In this document: positions 1-10,834 of the stretch, one piece after another
Layout: every line of letters begins with the position of its first letter
Position numbering within the stretch: position 1 is the first letter of the stretch
Source of the DNA: Tetraselmis striata
Lineage: Eukaryota; Chlorophyta; Chlorodendrophyceae; Chlorodendrales; Chlorodendraceae
Reading direction: 5' to 3'
Length of the DNA: 64,000 bases
Assembly (NCBI GenBank): GCA_006384855.1
Contig: VCJN01003246.1
Span: 1-64,000 of the forward strand
The notes under the pieces: model-generated
The model's database searches: none
Seen by the model: only the letters and a program-made list of their open reading frames with translations
What the model was told of the DNA's origin: nothing
Translations under genes and position numbers: made by a program

Positions 1-1453
1 TTGATTGGAGTAGTCTCTCTCTCCCTCTCTCTCCCTCTCTTTCAAAAATACTAATTATATTATTAGGTGTGTTTGCTGTATCATATATTTATACTTTCAA
101 TAATATAGTTATGTCGAAGTGCTAGCTCATATTCCACCGCATATCAATTTCATAAACACACAAGTGCGAACTTATATTTCCTTGCTCTTCAATCACTCCT
201 CCGTGCACACGAAAATATCTGCCCATCACGCTCGGAATCAGCGTGAACGCGCAGTATGATGAGCGGGTGCTTCTCTTGCTTGCAGCAAGAACCAGCAGAC
301 ACTGCGCGCCTGCTATATGTTCTAGGACCAGACCCCAACTTGCCAGGCGATCCGGACAGCATATATTGCGCCCCATGAAATTAGGCTTGGTGCGATGCTG
401 GGCATTCCAAGATCGTCGGGTTGCTTATCTCCACAACATGCCTTGTCAAGGGTCATAAGTGTGCAAGCTGCAAGGCCTTCTATAATATCATCATATGCAC
501 AAGTAACGTGTTGTTGCTTCCATTCTTGTTTGCATGCCCGTTATGGCATGGGTGCGACTGTGTCACTCATATTATCTCGCACGCGCAGGTGGCACGGATG
601 ATGGCCACTACAGCAACGATTGCATAGCTGTTGGGACAGTGGATGTGGTGCCTCACTCTCTTGAAACGACAAGTGCAACCACCAAGCAATGCAACTGCCT
701 AGTCCCGTGAGTCAATGGGCCGTAAGAGGAAACGGTCGCCCGAGGAGCCACCAGTGCTTTCGGCTGCAGCATGCTACTCCACAAGTCCTTCTGCAAGCAC
801 GCGCTGCCGTTGGTGATTCTAGTCCAGTCTCTCCCTGTCAATTGGCCAACAGTTCCAGGCGCATGTGCAATAAAAAAAGGTGCCTTCAGGACATTGGGTT
901 TTCAAATTCAGTACTAACCATGGACAAAGACACGCACTACAACACGTATGGCTTATACAACGATGAGAGCACAACAAACGCCGCTAAGCTACGGCTGCCC
1001 CCACGCATGATGTCATGTTCACTTGTGGCACATACATGGAAGGGCGCGGCTGGAAACGAAGGTGAGGGCTCATAATGGGCCAATCGTCTACAATTGATGC
1101 TTAACAAGCAAGGGTGGCAAGACTTTTGTGGGCAAGTGTACGTATATATACTCCGCAGCAATGCGCGCTACGTACATCTGCATCCATCACGGCAATTTGA
1201 AAACGCTTGGCAATTATGCAAGTACTATTTCGATGTGATAAGGTCAGTACGAATTGTATCGTTGTTTCGTACTTAATTGAGGTTAAGCAGATAGACCGAG
1301 TGGAGCGAACGTTAGCGGCGCACAATTTCCAGTCATTTCCGTACAGCCTCGCATGGCGTGCCGGGAGTCGGAAATTTCTAGAAAGGTCGCTAGCAAGCTG
1401 CTGCTGACAGCCGCTCTTTGCGGACAGCTCCCGACCTCTAGCAGAGTCCTACC
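1..1453. other. Left-edge intergenic DNA, no gene recognised
   Basis: A CT-rich microsatellite lies at about 16-42. I see no protein with family features in any frame; the small ORFs overlap on both strands and have no recognisable motifs. The stretch ends at ACTGA (1454-1458), the left target duplication of the chromovirus. Confidence 0.5.
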
Positions 1454-1458
1454 ACTGA

Positions 1459-1870
1459 TGTTAGGCTCTAGCTTAAGCCTGTTCTTTAGGCCCTTTAGGA
1501 TGCAGCGGAAGGATTTAGAAAGTATGGCCAGTCTCTTCTGGTTACAGGGGTTCCTGGGTTATAGTTCTGTCTCTGAATTCTGCCTAGTAGACTTGTCCGA
1601 GGCGGTATTTATACCCGCCGAGGTCATAGTCATACCTGTGCTATGTTAGCCGGGTGTCATGGGATACCCGTGCTGTGTTAGCCACGTAAGGCTTGAGTCA
1701 GAGAACTCTAGAGAATTCCAGAACAGTCTTCGGCCTTATACTACTAATATTTACGCCCGCAATACTAATATGTACAGCGACTCCGCGGATGCGTAGTCGT
1801 ACTACCTTTGCGGGGGTTATACCTGCTAGTATAGCAGAACATTATGGCTATAGGGAAATGGAGTATAACA
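1459..1870 (-). repeat. 3' LTR of chromovirus copy 1
   Basis: The 412-bp repeat starts TGTTAGGC and ends ATAACA on the plus strand, giving canonical TG...CA ends in element orientation. It matches the interrupted 5' LTR and the two LTRs of copy 2. In the element's sense it holds a TATAAATA promoter motif followed by about 150 bp that become R and U5. Confidence 0.95.
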
Positions 1871-1884
1871 CTCTCTCCCCCTTA
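1871..1884 (-). other. Polypurine tract of chromovirus copy 1
   Basis: Directly inside the 3' LTR the minus strand reads as a purine run, AAGGGGGAGAG. This is the standard primer site for plus-strand DNA synthesis in LTR retroelements. Copy 2 has the corresponding run with two extra A residues before its 3' LTR. Confidence 0.8.
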
Positions 1885-1950
1885 AGCACAAGCGTCCTCG
1901 CTGTGCAGGTGTCACAGAACTACAGGAAACTACAGTCTTGATTTTGAAGT

Positions 1951-4900
1951 TCAGGCGGAAGGTACTCGGCTTGGGTAGCGATTCCGGAACCGAATGAAGT
2001 CTGGGCTCTCAGTAAACTGTCGGTATGGTTTAGACAGTAAGAACGACCGGAAAATGTCCAGGTGCTTGACTCCGCGTAGGGGCTCCCAGGTGTCTTCGCT
2101 TGGTACGTTGTACGGGAACGCCCATCGCACTCGAAACAGTAGTCCAGTGCCATTGTTGTTGAAGGCAACATCGAGTATGTCCTGAACATGGAATCGGTTT
2201 GCGTCGTGGACAATCGGTACTCGTTCAGACTTCGCCGGTTGGTCAGGGTCGTCATACCACTTTTCCAGCATACTCGCGTGCACCACGTCGTGGACTCGTA
2301 CGCCCGCAGGTAGTTGCAATCGGAAAGCAACTGGTGAGATCTGCTCTGTAATGACGAAGGGGCCCACGTAGCGATCGCGTAGCTTAGCACAGGGTTGCTG
2401 AATAAACTTCAGATGAGACGCCTTCAGCTTAACTCTGTCGCCGGTCTTGAATGGTACGGGTAGTCGTTTACGATTAGCTGTAGTCTGCATACGAGTTTGA
2501 GCCTCCAGTACGCAATCATGCGCGAAGCGATGAAGCTCCTGTACATACTTGACGTGTTCCGGAAGAGCTCGAGTTGGCTCGGTTGCGAGTTGAGTAGTAG
2601 CAGGTGTAGTCGGCTCGAATCCCAAAGTCGCCTTGAAAGGGGACATAGTAGTCGAAGTCGACTGAGCAGCGTTGATCGCAAACTCCACGTTGGTGAGGTG
2701 GTTGACCCAATCATCGTGCAGGGGGTGCACGTAGCAGCGTAGCACTTGCTCCCAAGTTTGGTTAGTGCGTTCCGTCTGGCCATCGGTTGCTGGATGAAAA
2801 GCTGTAGAGATGTTCAGCTTAGTACCCATGGTCTTGAACATATCTTGCCAGAATTCCGACATAAATCTGGGGTCTCGGTCAGAGATGAGTTTAGCCGGTA
2901 GGCCGAAATGACGAAAAACTGAGCGATGCATAATCTCCGCCAAGCCTTCAGCAGTAACTGTCTTCGTAGTTGGCTCAACAATTACTCGCTTTGACAGTAG
3001 ACATACGAAAATCACTACTGAGTCATACCCCTGGCACTCCGGAAGATCTGTGATTAAATCCAGGGATATTACCTCAAATGGTCGTGACGGTACGTCATGG
3101 GGCTGAAGTAAGCCGTATGGCTTATGCCGGGCCGCCTTAGTACGTTGACAGGTAGGGCAGCGTCGCACGTAGTTAGTGACAGTCTGTTTCATACGGGGCC
3201 ACCAGTACAGTTCCACAGTACGCGCCAGTAGTCGTCGTCCTCCTGGGTGTCCAGCAGTAGGCGCGTCATGTAGTTCATACAGTGCTCGTTGTCGCAGGTC
3301 CGCCACATTTGGTACGTAAAGTCGTGAGCCGTAGGCGTACAGTAGACCATTACTGTGACGTACTAGCCAGGATGGTAAAGCTTTCCGCGATTTCAGGTAC
3401 TCGTCGGAGTCATATGCGGTCTTGATTTCGTCGTAAAATTTGTTGTCCGCCTGTAGTTGCGACTCCATAGCAAATAAAACTGAATTTATTTCGCAGTCAG
3501 CCTCGTCTTCTGACCAGTTGTTTAGCAGATCTAGCTTCTGTAGCGCATCCTTCAAGTCGGGTCGCCGAGAGAGGGCGTCCGCATGATTGGCAGCTCCTCG
3601 CTTGTAGACGATGTCCATATGTCGTTGGTAAGGCGCAAACACTTGCAGCCATCGTACTTGCCGCGTCGACAAATCGCGTTGGCGAAAGAAGTGCCGTAGC
3701 GTGTCATGGTCGGTGATGACCGTAAAGCCCGCCGCTCCATCAAGGTAGCATCGGAACTTGATGAGTGCATCACGAACCGCTAACAACTCTTGCTCATGTA
3801 CCGGGTAGTGAACTTCGTGTTTGTTCATCTTGCGTGCATGGTACGCGACAGGTCGAAGTCCTGAGCCTTGATCTTGCAGCAGCACAGCTCCCACTGCAAA
3901 TCCAGAAGCATCTGTATACAATGTGTAACGGGCGTCCGCAGATGTGTCCGGTATACTCAGTACAGGTGCTCGTACCATTGCGTCCTTTAATGCACGAAAC
4001 GCCGCATCAGCACGAGGCGTCCACACAAACTCCGGTTGATTCTTCGTCAGGTCATGTAGTGGCGCCGCAATAGCCGCGAAGTTATGGATGAACTTGCGGT
4101 AATAGCCAGCAAGGCCGAGAAAACCTCGTACGTCCTTTACTGTCTTCGGCACGGGCCACTGTTGAACTGCTTCCACCTTCCGGGGGTCCATCTTGATCTG
4201 TCCTGCTTCGACGATATGGCCCAAAAACTCCACGCTAGTACCGCCGAACGAACACTTCGACAGCTTGATATGCAAGTGGTGTCGTTGCAACTCCCGTAGC
4301 ACCAATCTGATGTGCTCGAGATGCTCTTCAGCTGTCTTGCTGTAGATCAGCACGTCGTCCAGGTATACCACGCAGAATTTGCCGAGATATGGGCTCAAAA
4401 CACGGTTCATCATAGTCTGGAATCCAGCTGGGGCGTTTGTCAAGCCGAAAGGTAACACACAGTACTCGTAGAGTCCATAGTGTGTCCGGAACGCTGTTTT
4501 GTGGATGTCTTCCGGTTTAATTCGTACTTGATGGTAGCCTTTGTACAGGTCCAGAGTACTGAAAATAGTCGCACCATACAATGAGTCCAATAATTCGTCG
4601 ATGCGAGGAAGCGGGGTCCGGTCTTTCTTCGTAAGGTCATTCAATTTACGGTAGTCCACACACATACGCAGAGTGCCGTCTTTCTTACGCACAAATAAAA
4701 TTGGGGCGCCGTAGTTTGACTTGGACGGACGAATCCACCCTTTTGCCAACAATTCCTCCAGTTGTGACCGTACCTCTTGCAACTCTGCTGGTGACATACG
4801 GTACGTTCGTTCCTTGGGGGGTTCATCACTCTCCAGGTTGATCTCAAAGTCGAACTCGCGCTCCGGTGGCAGGTCAGTAGGCTCCGCGATGATGTCTGCA

Positions 4901-6435
4901 AACTCCATAAGGGACTCCTTGAGCTCCTCGGTCCACTCGGTCGACTGGTCCGTGCGCAGCTCAGCTACCGCATCGAACACCTCGCGTACCGCAACAGCAA
5001 ACAGTTCCTCGCCGCGACTCTTCCTCAGCTCCTTCGCCATCTTAGCCGCGTCCAGGTGGTAAACCGTCGTAGGTACTGTATACTGTTCCGCTGTAGCAAT
5101 GTGTTGTCCAGTCTTCCGGTGTTTAATAATTTTAGCAGTCCAGTCGATGTCAGGATTAACTGTTTCCAGCCAAGGTTGTCCGAGAATAATGTCGAATTTC
5201 TCCAGGTCTGTAACTATAGCGTCCAATTTATAGTCGAAAGCTCCTACGGTGAGTACTTCGCTCCTCAGCCGTTTGGTACTGGTACTCATACTGCCGTTCG
5301 CCAGTTTTATACGGTGTTTTCCTCCGGATACTGTAGGGCACTGATGCAATTGCACCCATTCGGTACTCGCAAAATTTTCGGTTGCACCAGAGTCCACCAG
5401 TATTTTACAGTGTCGTCCTCGCAATTCGCCAGTAATAGTCAGCAGTCGGGTACCACTCGGTGAAGATACGTTGCACAAACGCGATGTGGAGTCTTCGCCA
5501 GGTAGTCGGACGTTACGGTTGACATATTCATCAATTTGTTCGCCGAAGCTTTCGTACCGTAGTGGGTAGCGTACTGTCTCCGTCTCCAGATAACCCGTAC
5601 TTCGTGCCTCCAATAATTTCTTCCAGGTTGTCCATAGTGCACGGTTCAAAGGGGGCTTCGTAGGTACAGTATTACGACGAGCGCGATACAGGTATACAGG
5701 ACACCGGTTGTCTCCCGTCCGCTGAGTGCCGAGGTACCGTAGATTGCTCTCCTGTACCCGGTACCCAGTTTGCTCGAGTAATCGTCGTACTGCTGTTGTC
5801 TCCGGCGTCGCGTCCGTGTCGCCGCGCTTGCCTTCTGGAAACCAAATCAGTCCGCTGTCTTCTACAGTCAGAAGCACTCGTCTTCCATCGGTTACTAGAA
5901 CCTTCGAGTGCGTCCACTCAGGCTTCGGTGGGGTTCTCAGGTGCTGCGGTAGAAACCGTACGCCGGCGCCATCGTCAGCGTAGATCTGTGTCGCCCATCG
6001 AGTGGGGCCAACATCTTGTCTCGCACCTTCTATGCCATCGTTCGTTGGGCACGTAAACACAGGAGTCTCCGCTGGCAACTCATCCACCAGACGAAAATTT
6101 CTAAGTAGTCGAAACCACGGCTTACGCGACCATTTTGGGACCACAATAATTGCTCGTAGATGCGGATGCAATAACTTCTGCCGAAGGTAGTGGCCCAAAA
6201 ATTCTTCAATTCGGTCATACGGGGCATTTAGCCAAATACGCCGATATTCTCCGAGATCCTGTTCCTGAAATGGGCGCGTCGGACAGCAAAAACTACCAGA
6301 AACTTGAGAATTCAGGCCGTCATTATCGCAAGCTCCGTCCAGGTCGCAGGGTCCGTATTTCTTCGTGTACTCGTGAAATAATTCGCGATGTACCATCCAG
6401 TCGCTGAAATCCTTGTGGAGGAAATCAGGCCTCAA
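1951..6435 (-). CDS. pol: Chromovirus Pol polyprotein, copy 1 (Nudix-like/protease/RT/RNase H/integrase/chromodomain)
   Basis: This open frame has 1,494 codons. Coordinate 6435 is a TTG codon; the first ATG is at 6396, giving 1,481 aa. The layout from that ATG is as follows. Residues 1-160 are a cysteine-containing module with VPKWSRKPW near 86-94. Residues 161-245 look like a degenerate Nudix domain (box WFPEGK...RRLLEQTGY). The aspartic protease has DSGA at 335-338. Reverse transcriptase has YLDD near 677, and RNase H has TDAS near 827. Integrase has an HHCC finger near 1040-1085 and D, D, E near 1112, 1172 and 1207. A chromodomain-like tail (RVRW, TWEP) lies near 1405-1460. Domain order is that of Ty3/gypsy chromoviruses. 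Pol is in a different frame from gag with no overlap, so its expression mode is unclear. All catalytic motifs look intact. Confidence 0.95.
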   Translation of the reverse strand: MRPDFLHKDFSDWMVHRELFHEYTKKYGPCDLDGACDNDGLNSQVSGSFCCPTRPFQEQDLGEYRRIWLNAPYDRIEEFLGHYLRQKLLHPHLRAIIVVPKWSRKPWFRLLRNFRLVDELPAETPVFTCPTNDGIEGARQDVGPTRWATQIYADDGAGVRFLPQHLRTPPKPEWTHSKVLVTDGRRVLLTVEDSGLIWFPEGKRGDTDATPETTAVRRLLEQTGYRVQESNLRYLGTQRTGDNRCPVYLYRARRNTVPTKPPLNRALWTTWKKLLEARSTGYLETETVRYPLRYESFGEQIDEYVNRNVRLPGEDSTSRLCNVSSPSGTRLLTITGELRGRHCKILVDSGATENFASTEWVQLHQCPTVSGGKHRIKLANGSMSTSTKRLRSEVLTVGAFDYKLDAIVTDLEKFDIILGQPWLETVNPDIDWTAKIIKHRKTGQHIATAEQYTVPTTVYHLDAAKMAKELRKSRGEELFAVAVREVFDAVAELRTDQSTEWTEELKESLMEFADIIAEPTDLPPEREFDFEINLESDEPPKERTYRMSPAELQEVRSQLEELLAKGWIRPSKSNYGAPILFVRKKDGTLRMCVDYRKLNDLTKKDRTPLPRIDELLDSLYGATIFSTLDLYKGYHQVRIKPEDIHKTAFRTHYGLYEYCVLPFGLTNAPAGFQTMMNRVLSPYLGKFCVVYLDDVLIYSKTAEEHLEHIRLVLRELQRHHLHIKLSKCSFGGTSVEFLGHIVEAGQIKMDPRKVEAVQQWPVPKTVKDVRGFLGLAGYYRKFIHNFAAIAAPLHDLTKNQPEFVWTPRADAAFRALKDAMVRAPVLSIPDTSADARYTLYTDASGFAVGAVLLQDQGSGLRPVAYHARKMNKHEVHYPVHEQELLAVRDALIKFRCYLDGAAGFTVITDHDTLRHFFRQRDLSTRQVRWLQVFAPYQRHMDIVYKRGAANHADALSRRPDLKDALQKLDLLNNWSEDEADCEINSVLFAMESQLQADNKFYDEIKTAYDSDEYLKSRKALPSWLVRHSNGLLYAYGSRLYVPNVADLRQRALYELHDAPTAGHPGGRRLLARTVELYWWPRMKQTVTNYVRRCPTCQRTKAARHKPYGLLQPHDVPSRPFEVISLDLITDLPECQGYDSVVIFVCLLSKRVIVEPTTKTVTAEGLAEIMHRSVFRHFGLPAKLISDRDPRFMSEFWQDMFKTMGTKLNISTAFHPATDGQTERTNQTWEQVLRCYVHPLHDDWVNHLTNVEFAINAAQSTSTTMSPFKATLGFEPTTPATTQLATEPTRALPEHVKYVQELHRFAHDCVLEAQTRMQTTANRKRLPVPFKTGDRVKLKASHLKFIQQPCAKLRDRYVGPFVITEQISPVAFRLQLPAGVRVHDVVHASMLEKWYDDPDQPAKSERVPIVHDANRFHVQDILDVAFNNNGTGLLFRVRWAFPYNVPSEDTWEPLRGVKHLDIFRSFLLSKPYRQFTESPDFIRFRNRYPSRVPSA

Positions 6436-6536
6436 TGTCGTTTGAGGATACGAGGGCTGTACTTCTGTAGTCTCGCGAGCCGTTTTAGGGGACAGTCCTT
6501 CACCCTGTCGCGCGCCGCGCGCGGCCGACTCACGTC

Positions 6537-7697
6537 TTAGTTTCCCGGCCGGGTCTTTCTGGGTCGATATTCAGAAATCTTCTTCTTCTTGCTCGGGCAC
6601 GCGGACGCAACATGACCTTTCGCCCTGCAGATAAAGCAGCGACCTTCCTTCTTAAATCTCTCAAACTCCTCCTCGGTCAATCGCCGCGCCATCAACAGGT
6701 CGTCTTCTTGTTCTGTAGCTTCACCCTCAGCACCGCTGTAGTACTGCTCGTCGTCGTCGCCATCGTCGTCCATGATGTTTAGGCGCTCGCGACGGATCTC
6801 GCGGTGCACATCTGTCTCCCGCTCCGCAGCTTCAACAGCCAGAGCTGCCTGTACAGCTTCTGCCAGGGTCTTAGGGTTTTTCAGGGCAACCTCCTTTCGA
6901 ATATGGGGTTTCAGTCCGCGCTGGAAGTCATGTACATTATCTTCCTCGTGACGATGTGGTAACTCCAGTAGTTGCTCGCGGAAATAATTCGCGTACTTCT
7001 GTACTGTAGTCCGCTGTGTCGCGCGATCCAGATTGATACGAGCTTGCTTCGCCGGTGTACGTCCACAGAATTCGGTGATTAGTGCCGCCTCCATGTGCGT
7101 AATACCGGTAAAACCGCCGCCAATTTCGTCGTGCGTACTCGCCACTTGCGCGTACCACCACTTGGATACGGGTCCGTGAAAATAGCCAGATGCCCAGTAC
7201 ACGCTACGAGGTTCCTCCGGGTTTACGTTGTGATATTTCAGGTAACCCCGTGCATGACGAAACCAGTTCCGTAGCTCGTCGATATTCGTAGTCGATAGCT
7301 TCTCGATCTTCGCTGGTTTCACATCGCTCGGCATGAGCCCAGGCATGTCGCTGGTCCGGGCAGAACGAAGCTAGTCTCGCATCTGCTGCTCTACAACTCG
7401 GCTCCGGTTCACTCGATCGTCGAAATGACTGAAGCCTTGTCGCACGTACTCGTCCAAGCGGCGAATCTCCGCCGTTGCCGCCGTTGTAGCTTGCGCTACA
7501 TCTTGCATCCTCGCTTGCTCCGTCGACATAGTCTCGACTCGGTCGGCTAGTCGTTGAAGCATGCTCATCATAGTTGCGAGGGTCGGTTGCGTGCCCTCTT
7601 GACCTCCTTCGAGCGGAATCGGCTGTGCTTCGCCGGCAGTGGCCGCTACCGGAAAGCTTCCGCTGTCCTCAGGTGGTGTCTCTCCTGGTGTAGCCAT
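6537..7697 (-). pseudogene. gag: Chromovirus Gag, copy 1, broken by one nonsense codon
   Basis: The frame corresponds to the 386-aa Gag of copy 2. A TAG at 7371-7373 replaces the CAG (Gln109) of copy 2, a single C-to-T change. Upstream sequence (7374-7697) encodes the N-terminal helical part; downstream sequence (6537-7346) encodes the capsid-like part and a CX2CX4HX4C zinc knuckle (CFICRAKGHVASAC). Both halves are in one frame, so nothing else is broken. The copy probably cannot assemble particles unless the stop is read through or Gag comes from another copy. Confidence 0.9.
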
Positions 7698-7722
7698 CTT
7701 TACGTCGCTTACCGCTGTCTAA

Positions 7723-7734
7723 GCTCCGAAACCA
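7723..7734 (-). other. Primer-binding site, chromovirus copy 1
   Basis: Two bases inside the 5' LTR the minus strand reads TGGTTTCGGAGC, beginning TGG as expected for pairing with a tRNA 3' CCA end. It resembles the plant initiator-Met site (TGGTATCAGAGC) with two mismatches. I cannot assign the tRNA without the organism's tRNA set. Confidence 0.65.
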
Positions 7735-7736
7735 AG

Positions 7737-9495
7737 TGTTAGGCTCTAGCTTAAGCCTGTTCTTTAGGCCCTTTAGGATGCAGCGGAAGGATTTAGAAAG
7801 TATGGCCAGTCTCTTCTGGTTACAGGGGTTCCTGGGTTATACACCCCTCCACATAAGTCCGGGTTTTGCATTTTCGATCGCAAAGCGCATGCATGGCCGA
7901 GGATAACGCCGGCTGCATGTGCATACATGCTAACTACAGTGGGAATAGTTCGGGCGAACGCCTATTGTGCGCTTTATACCCACCCGCGCGACAACACGAC
8001 CATTTGTGGGCGCCCTTTCAAAAACGCGAAATCATTGCATGGTGCGTTGGCGCCAGAAAGTTGTGGGTTGCGCCAACCGTCCAAACCTATGGAAATAGCG
8101 GCACTCGTCGCACCAAACTCGGTGGATACGGCCCTTGGAATAAGTTGCACACACCGTGCGTGTAGGCCACTGAAAGCATGTCGCTATAGGCACGACGTGA
8201 CACCCCAACGTCAAGTTGGCCACTGTGGGGAGCAGTTTTGGGGTGAAAATGCTGCTGTTTCTGTGGCGAACGCACGTAGGAGAGGCGCTCGATGGCCCCC
8301 TTGGCGTAGGGCAATGCTCTACTATAGGGGCGCGTGGTGGAATGCCAGTTGCACCGTTTCGTGGGCGGGGTGGCGCGGTAGGGGCGTGGATTTTGATTAA
8401 TATGAAATTCCTTGAAAAATGCTGTGGAAAATGGCATTTTGGCTGGTAGATGTGTGTATCGCTAGGAGGTGGCACATGCCAAGTGTTGGTGGTCCGTGGT
8501 CATCGACATACATAACGCTCTCGCGCAACTGAGTATGGGGCTTAGACACGCACTTGGCGCAAAGCCACGCGCCCGATATGGGTGGGCACATGAGGCAGTG
8601 AGGGGCAACTTGGATGATCATCTTTGGGGATTTTTTCCGGAGACCCCAAAAATCGATTTTGTGATTATGGAAGCGTGTTCCCGACGCAGAATTGAACGAG
8701 GAATGGCGTGATATTTTTAAAAAGTTTTTCTGAGCAAACCCTGAGAAGTTATAGCGTTTTGAAGCCAAGGGGGTGTTGCCGCGCGTGGCCGACACTGATG
8801 CCATGCCAGTATCGCAACGCGACATGCACTGGCCGCCGCCCACACGGCTGCACCCCAACCAAATGCACCCTAGCCCCTCGCCAATGTGTTTCCTCACGCG
8901 TTCATGCCCATCCCGCCGTTTGGTTGCCTATGCACGCGCGTCGGCGTGTGCGTGATACCGACCCCCGTTTTGGTGCAGTTGCAGGCGACGCCCATCCACG
9001 CACCAAGTGCAGCGTGATTCCCTAGTCAAAGGTCATTAAGCTTCGGTTTGAGCCACTCGTCATGCAGGTTTTATAAAGCCCTCTGAGATTCCAGGGTTTC
9101 ATCTCATATACCCTACGTTCAGGTACCCTAGACTTGTGAAGTCTTGAGACTGCCGAAAAGGGACCCCAAACTTATGTGCAGGGGTGTAGTTCTGTCTCTG
9201 AATTCTGCCTAGTAGACTTGTCCGAGGCGGTATTTATACCCGCCGAGGTCATAGTCATACCTGTGCTATGTTAGCCGGGTGTCATGGGATACCCGTGCTG
9301 TGTTAGCCACGTAAGGCTTGAGTCAGAGAACTCTAGAGAATTCCAGAACAGTTTTCGGCCTTATACTACTAATATTTACGCCCGCAATACTAATATGTAC
9401 AGCGACTCCGCGGATGCGTAGTCGTACTACCTTTGCGGGGGTTATACCTGCTAGTATAGCAGAACATTATGGCTATAGGGAAATGGAGTATAACA
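7737..9495 (-). repeat. 5' LTR of chromovirus copy 1, split by a DNA transposon
   Basis: The LTR is in two parts, 7737-7841 and 9189-9495. Together, less the duplicated TA, they equal the 412 bp of the 3' LTR. The break falls just after CCTGGGTTAT. The TATAAATA promoter motif lies in the 9189-9495 part, and the insertion lies between it and gag. Transcription from this LTR would therefore have to cross 1.35 kb of foreign DNA. Confidence 0.93.
7842..9186. mobile_element. Non-autonomous TIR DNA transposon (1,345 bp)
   Basis: The ends are near-perfect inverted repeats of 17 bp: CACCCCTCCACATAAGT at 7842-7858 and the complement of CACCCCTGCACATAAGT at 9170-9186. The flanking dinucleotide TA occurs once in the empty LTR and twice here, giving a TA target duplication. 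No ORF inside has transposase motifs; the longest (about 150-165 codons) lack family features. TA duplication fits Tc1/mariner-like transposition, but the CACCCC ends are not a type I can name. About 325 bp of its interior recurs at 49558-49882. Confidence 0.85.
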
Positions 9496-9500
9496 ACTGA

Positions 9501-10834
9501 GCCCTAACACTACGTAGGTGGTGGTGGGGCCGGGCGCCCGCCGCCAGGCCGCGGCCCACCAGGAGCGGAGGATCCTGGGTGCAGCAGGCCCGGCGGCGCC
9601 ACCCCCACCTCCACGTGGTGGGCGCTGGTAACCCCTAAGACCCGTACCCGGCTGTTCGAAATAAAATCGTGTTCTCGTACCTTGGTACGACCCGCGACCG
9701 ACCTGCAGAAGATATGGCGTACCCCCCACCCGTACGTGTTCCACCTGTGAATCACTCGAATCCCGGCCTAGTAGTACGGCGGAGTGTTCGGCGGCGCCCT
9801 ACGGCTGACCCGTTCGGAACACCCGGGAAACCCGCAGCCGTCCCGTGCGAACATGCGAGGGCGGCGAGCGCGACGAGACAGGAGCCCGGCACTTAAAGGC
9901 GGGGCGGGCGATCGGGGGCGGAGAGGCCGGGCATGGCAGCGACTCAGGGGCCAGGAGATAGGAGCCCGAGTGCCCTGAAGGAGTCGCAGCCATGCAGCGG
10001 GAGGAGTCAGCTGGCGGTTAGCTCGGCTTGACCTTGGACGGGCGGCTACAGCGACGAGGCGCGCTGCGGAGGCGAGCGGCGCGCGGGCGAGCAGGACCGG
10101 CCTGCCGACCACGGAGCGACGACACGCGGACGGGGGGGGGGGGGGGGGGGGTGCCCGCCTTTCCCCCTCCAGACTCCCTTGGGGATCCTACCGCAAGAGC
10201 TCATGCGGGCGAGATGGAGGCAGCATCGGCGGACCACGGCCGAGGCCGGCGGACGGCCACAACCGGCGTGGTGGGGCGATCCGCGCCGCGACCTGCGGGA
10301 TATTTTCAGCGATGGCGGCAGGTGGAGCCAAGACGCACGACGACCGAAGATTGCGCGGTGCCGGTGCATTGCCGATGTACAGGAAAACCTTTTAGGGGTT
10401 AGTTGGGGCGAGTAGTGCATTCGCAATCCCCGTACTACCAATTAGCGGTAGTCGCTCGTACTGGCGACTACCCGTAGTTATCCGAAAGTAACACATCTAC
10501 TGATCACGTGATGGAAGGAGGCGGGGCTTGGAAACGAAAGAGGATAGCCGGAAGCCGGAGCTATAATTACGCTTTATGTGTTCCCTACTATGCTGGTTAG
10601 AGATGGCAGGCCCTAAGAGCAGCTCGGTCTGGGCGGTGGAGAGCAGCAAACTAGCACGTTGTAATCAATTTCAATTTCAATTTTGGTGGGGCCGACATTG
10701 TGCTCATCCCGTTTGCTATAGCGCTACTCGCACTGCAGCAATCGCACAGCGCACGGCGCTGTGAGGGAGCGTTTACCGACTTGATTCGTCCGTTCCCGCA
10801 CGACGCTGCGAGCGCTGCATTTGCTCGGCTCAAC
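9501..10834. other. GC-rich spacer without a recognised gene
   Basis: Overlapping ORFs on both strands reflect high GC and show no motifs. A run of about 20 G lies at 10131-10151. Short GTA/TAC-rich motifs around 10420-10480 resemble those elsewhere in the window. I see no transposon ends. Confidence 0.4.

Larger units (their letters stand above)
1459..9495 (-). mobile_element. Full-length Ty3/gypsy chromovirus, copy 1
   Basis: Two 412-bp LTRs bound the element: 1459-1870, and 7737-7841 joined to 9189-9495. It is flanked by the 5-bp duplication ACTGA (1454-1458 and 9496-9500). Gag and Pol lie on the minus strand between the LTRs. A polypurine tract abuts the 3' LTR and a primer-binding site abuts the 5' LTR. 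The only LTR-LTR difference I saw by eye is one C/T site (about 1728 versus 9353), so the insertion is young. The 5' LTR later received a TIR transposon (7842-9186). Pol is open throughout, but gag has one nonsense codon. A second copy lies at 54609-61305. Confidence 0.96.

Noticed and set aside
8032-8897. Two ORFs of about 150-165 codons inside the TIR transposon as a transposase
   Set aside because: No DDE-type or DNA-binding motif, overlapping opposite-strand frames, and the decayed copy at 49.6 kb does not preserve the frames.
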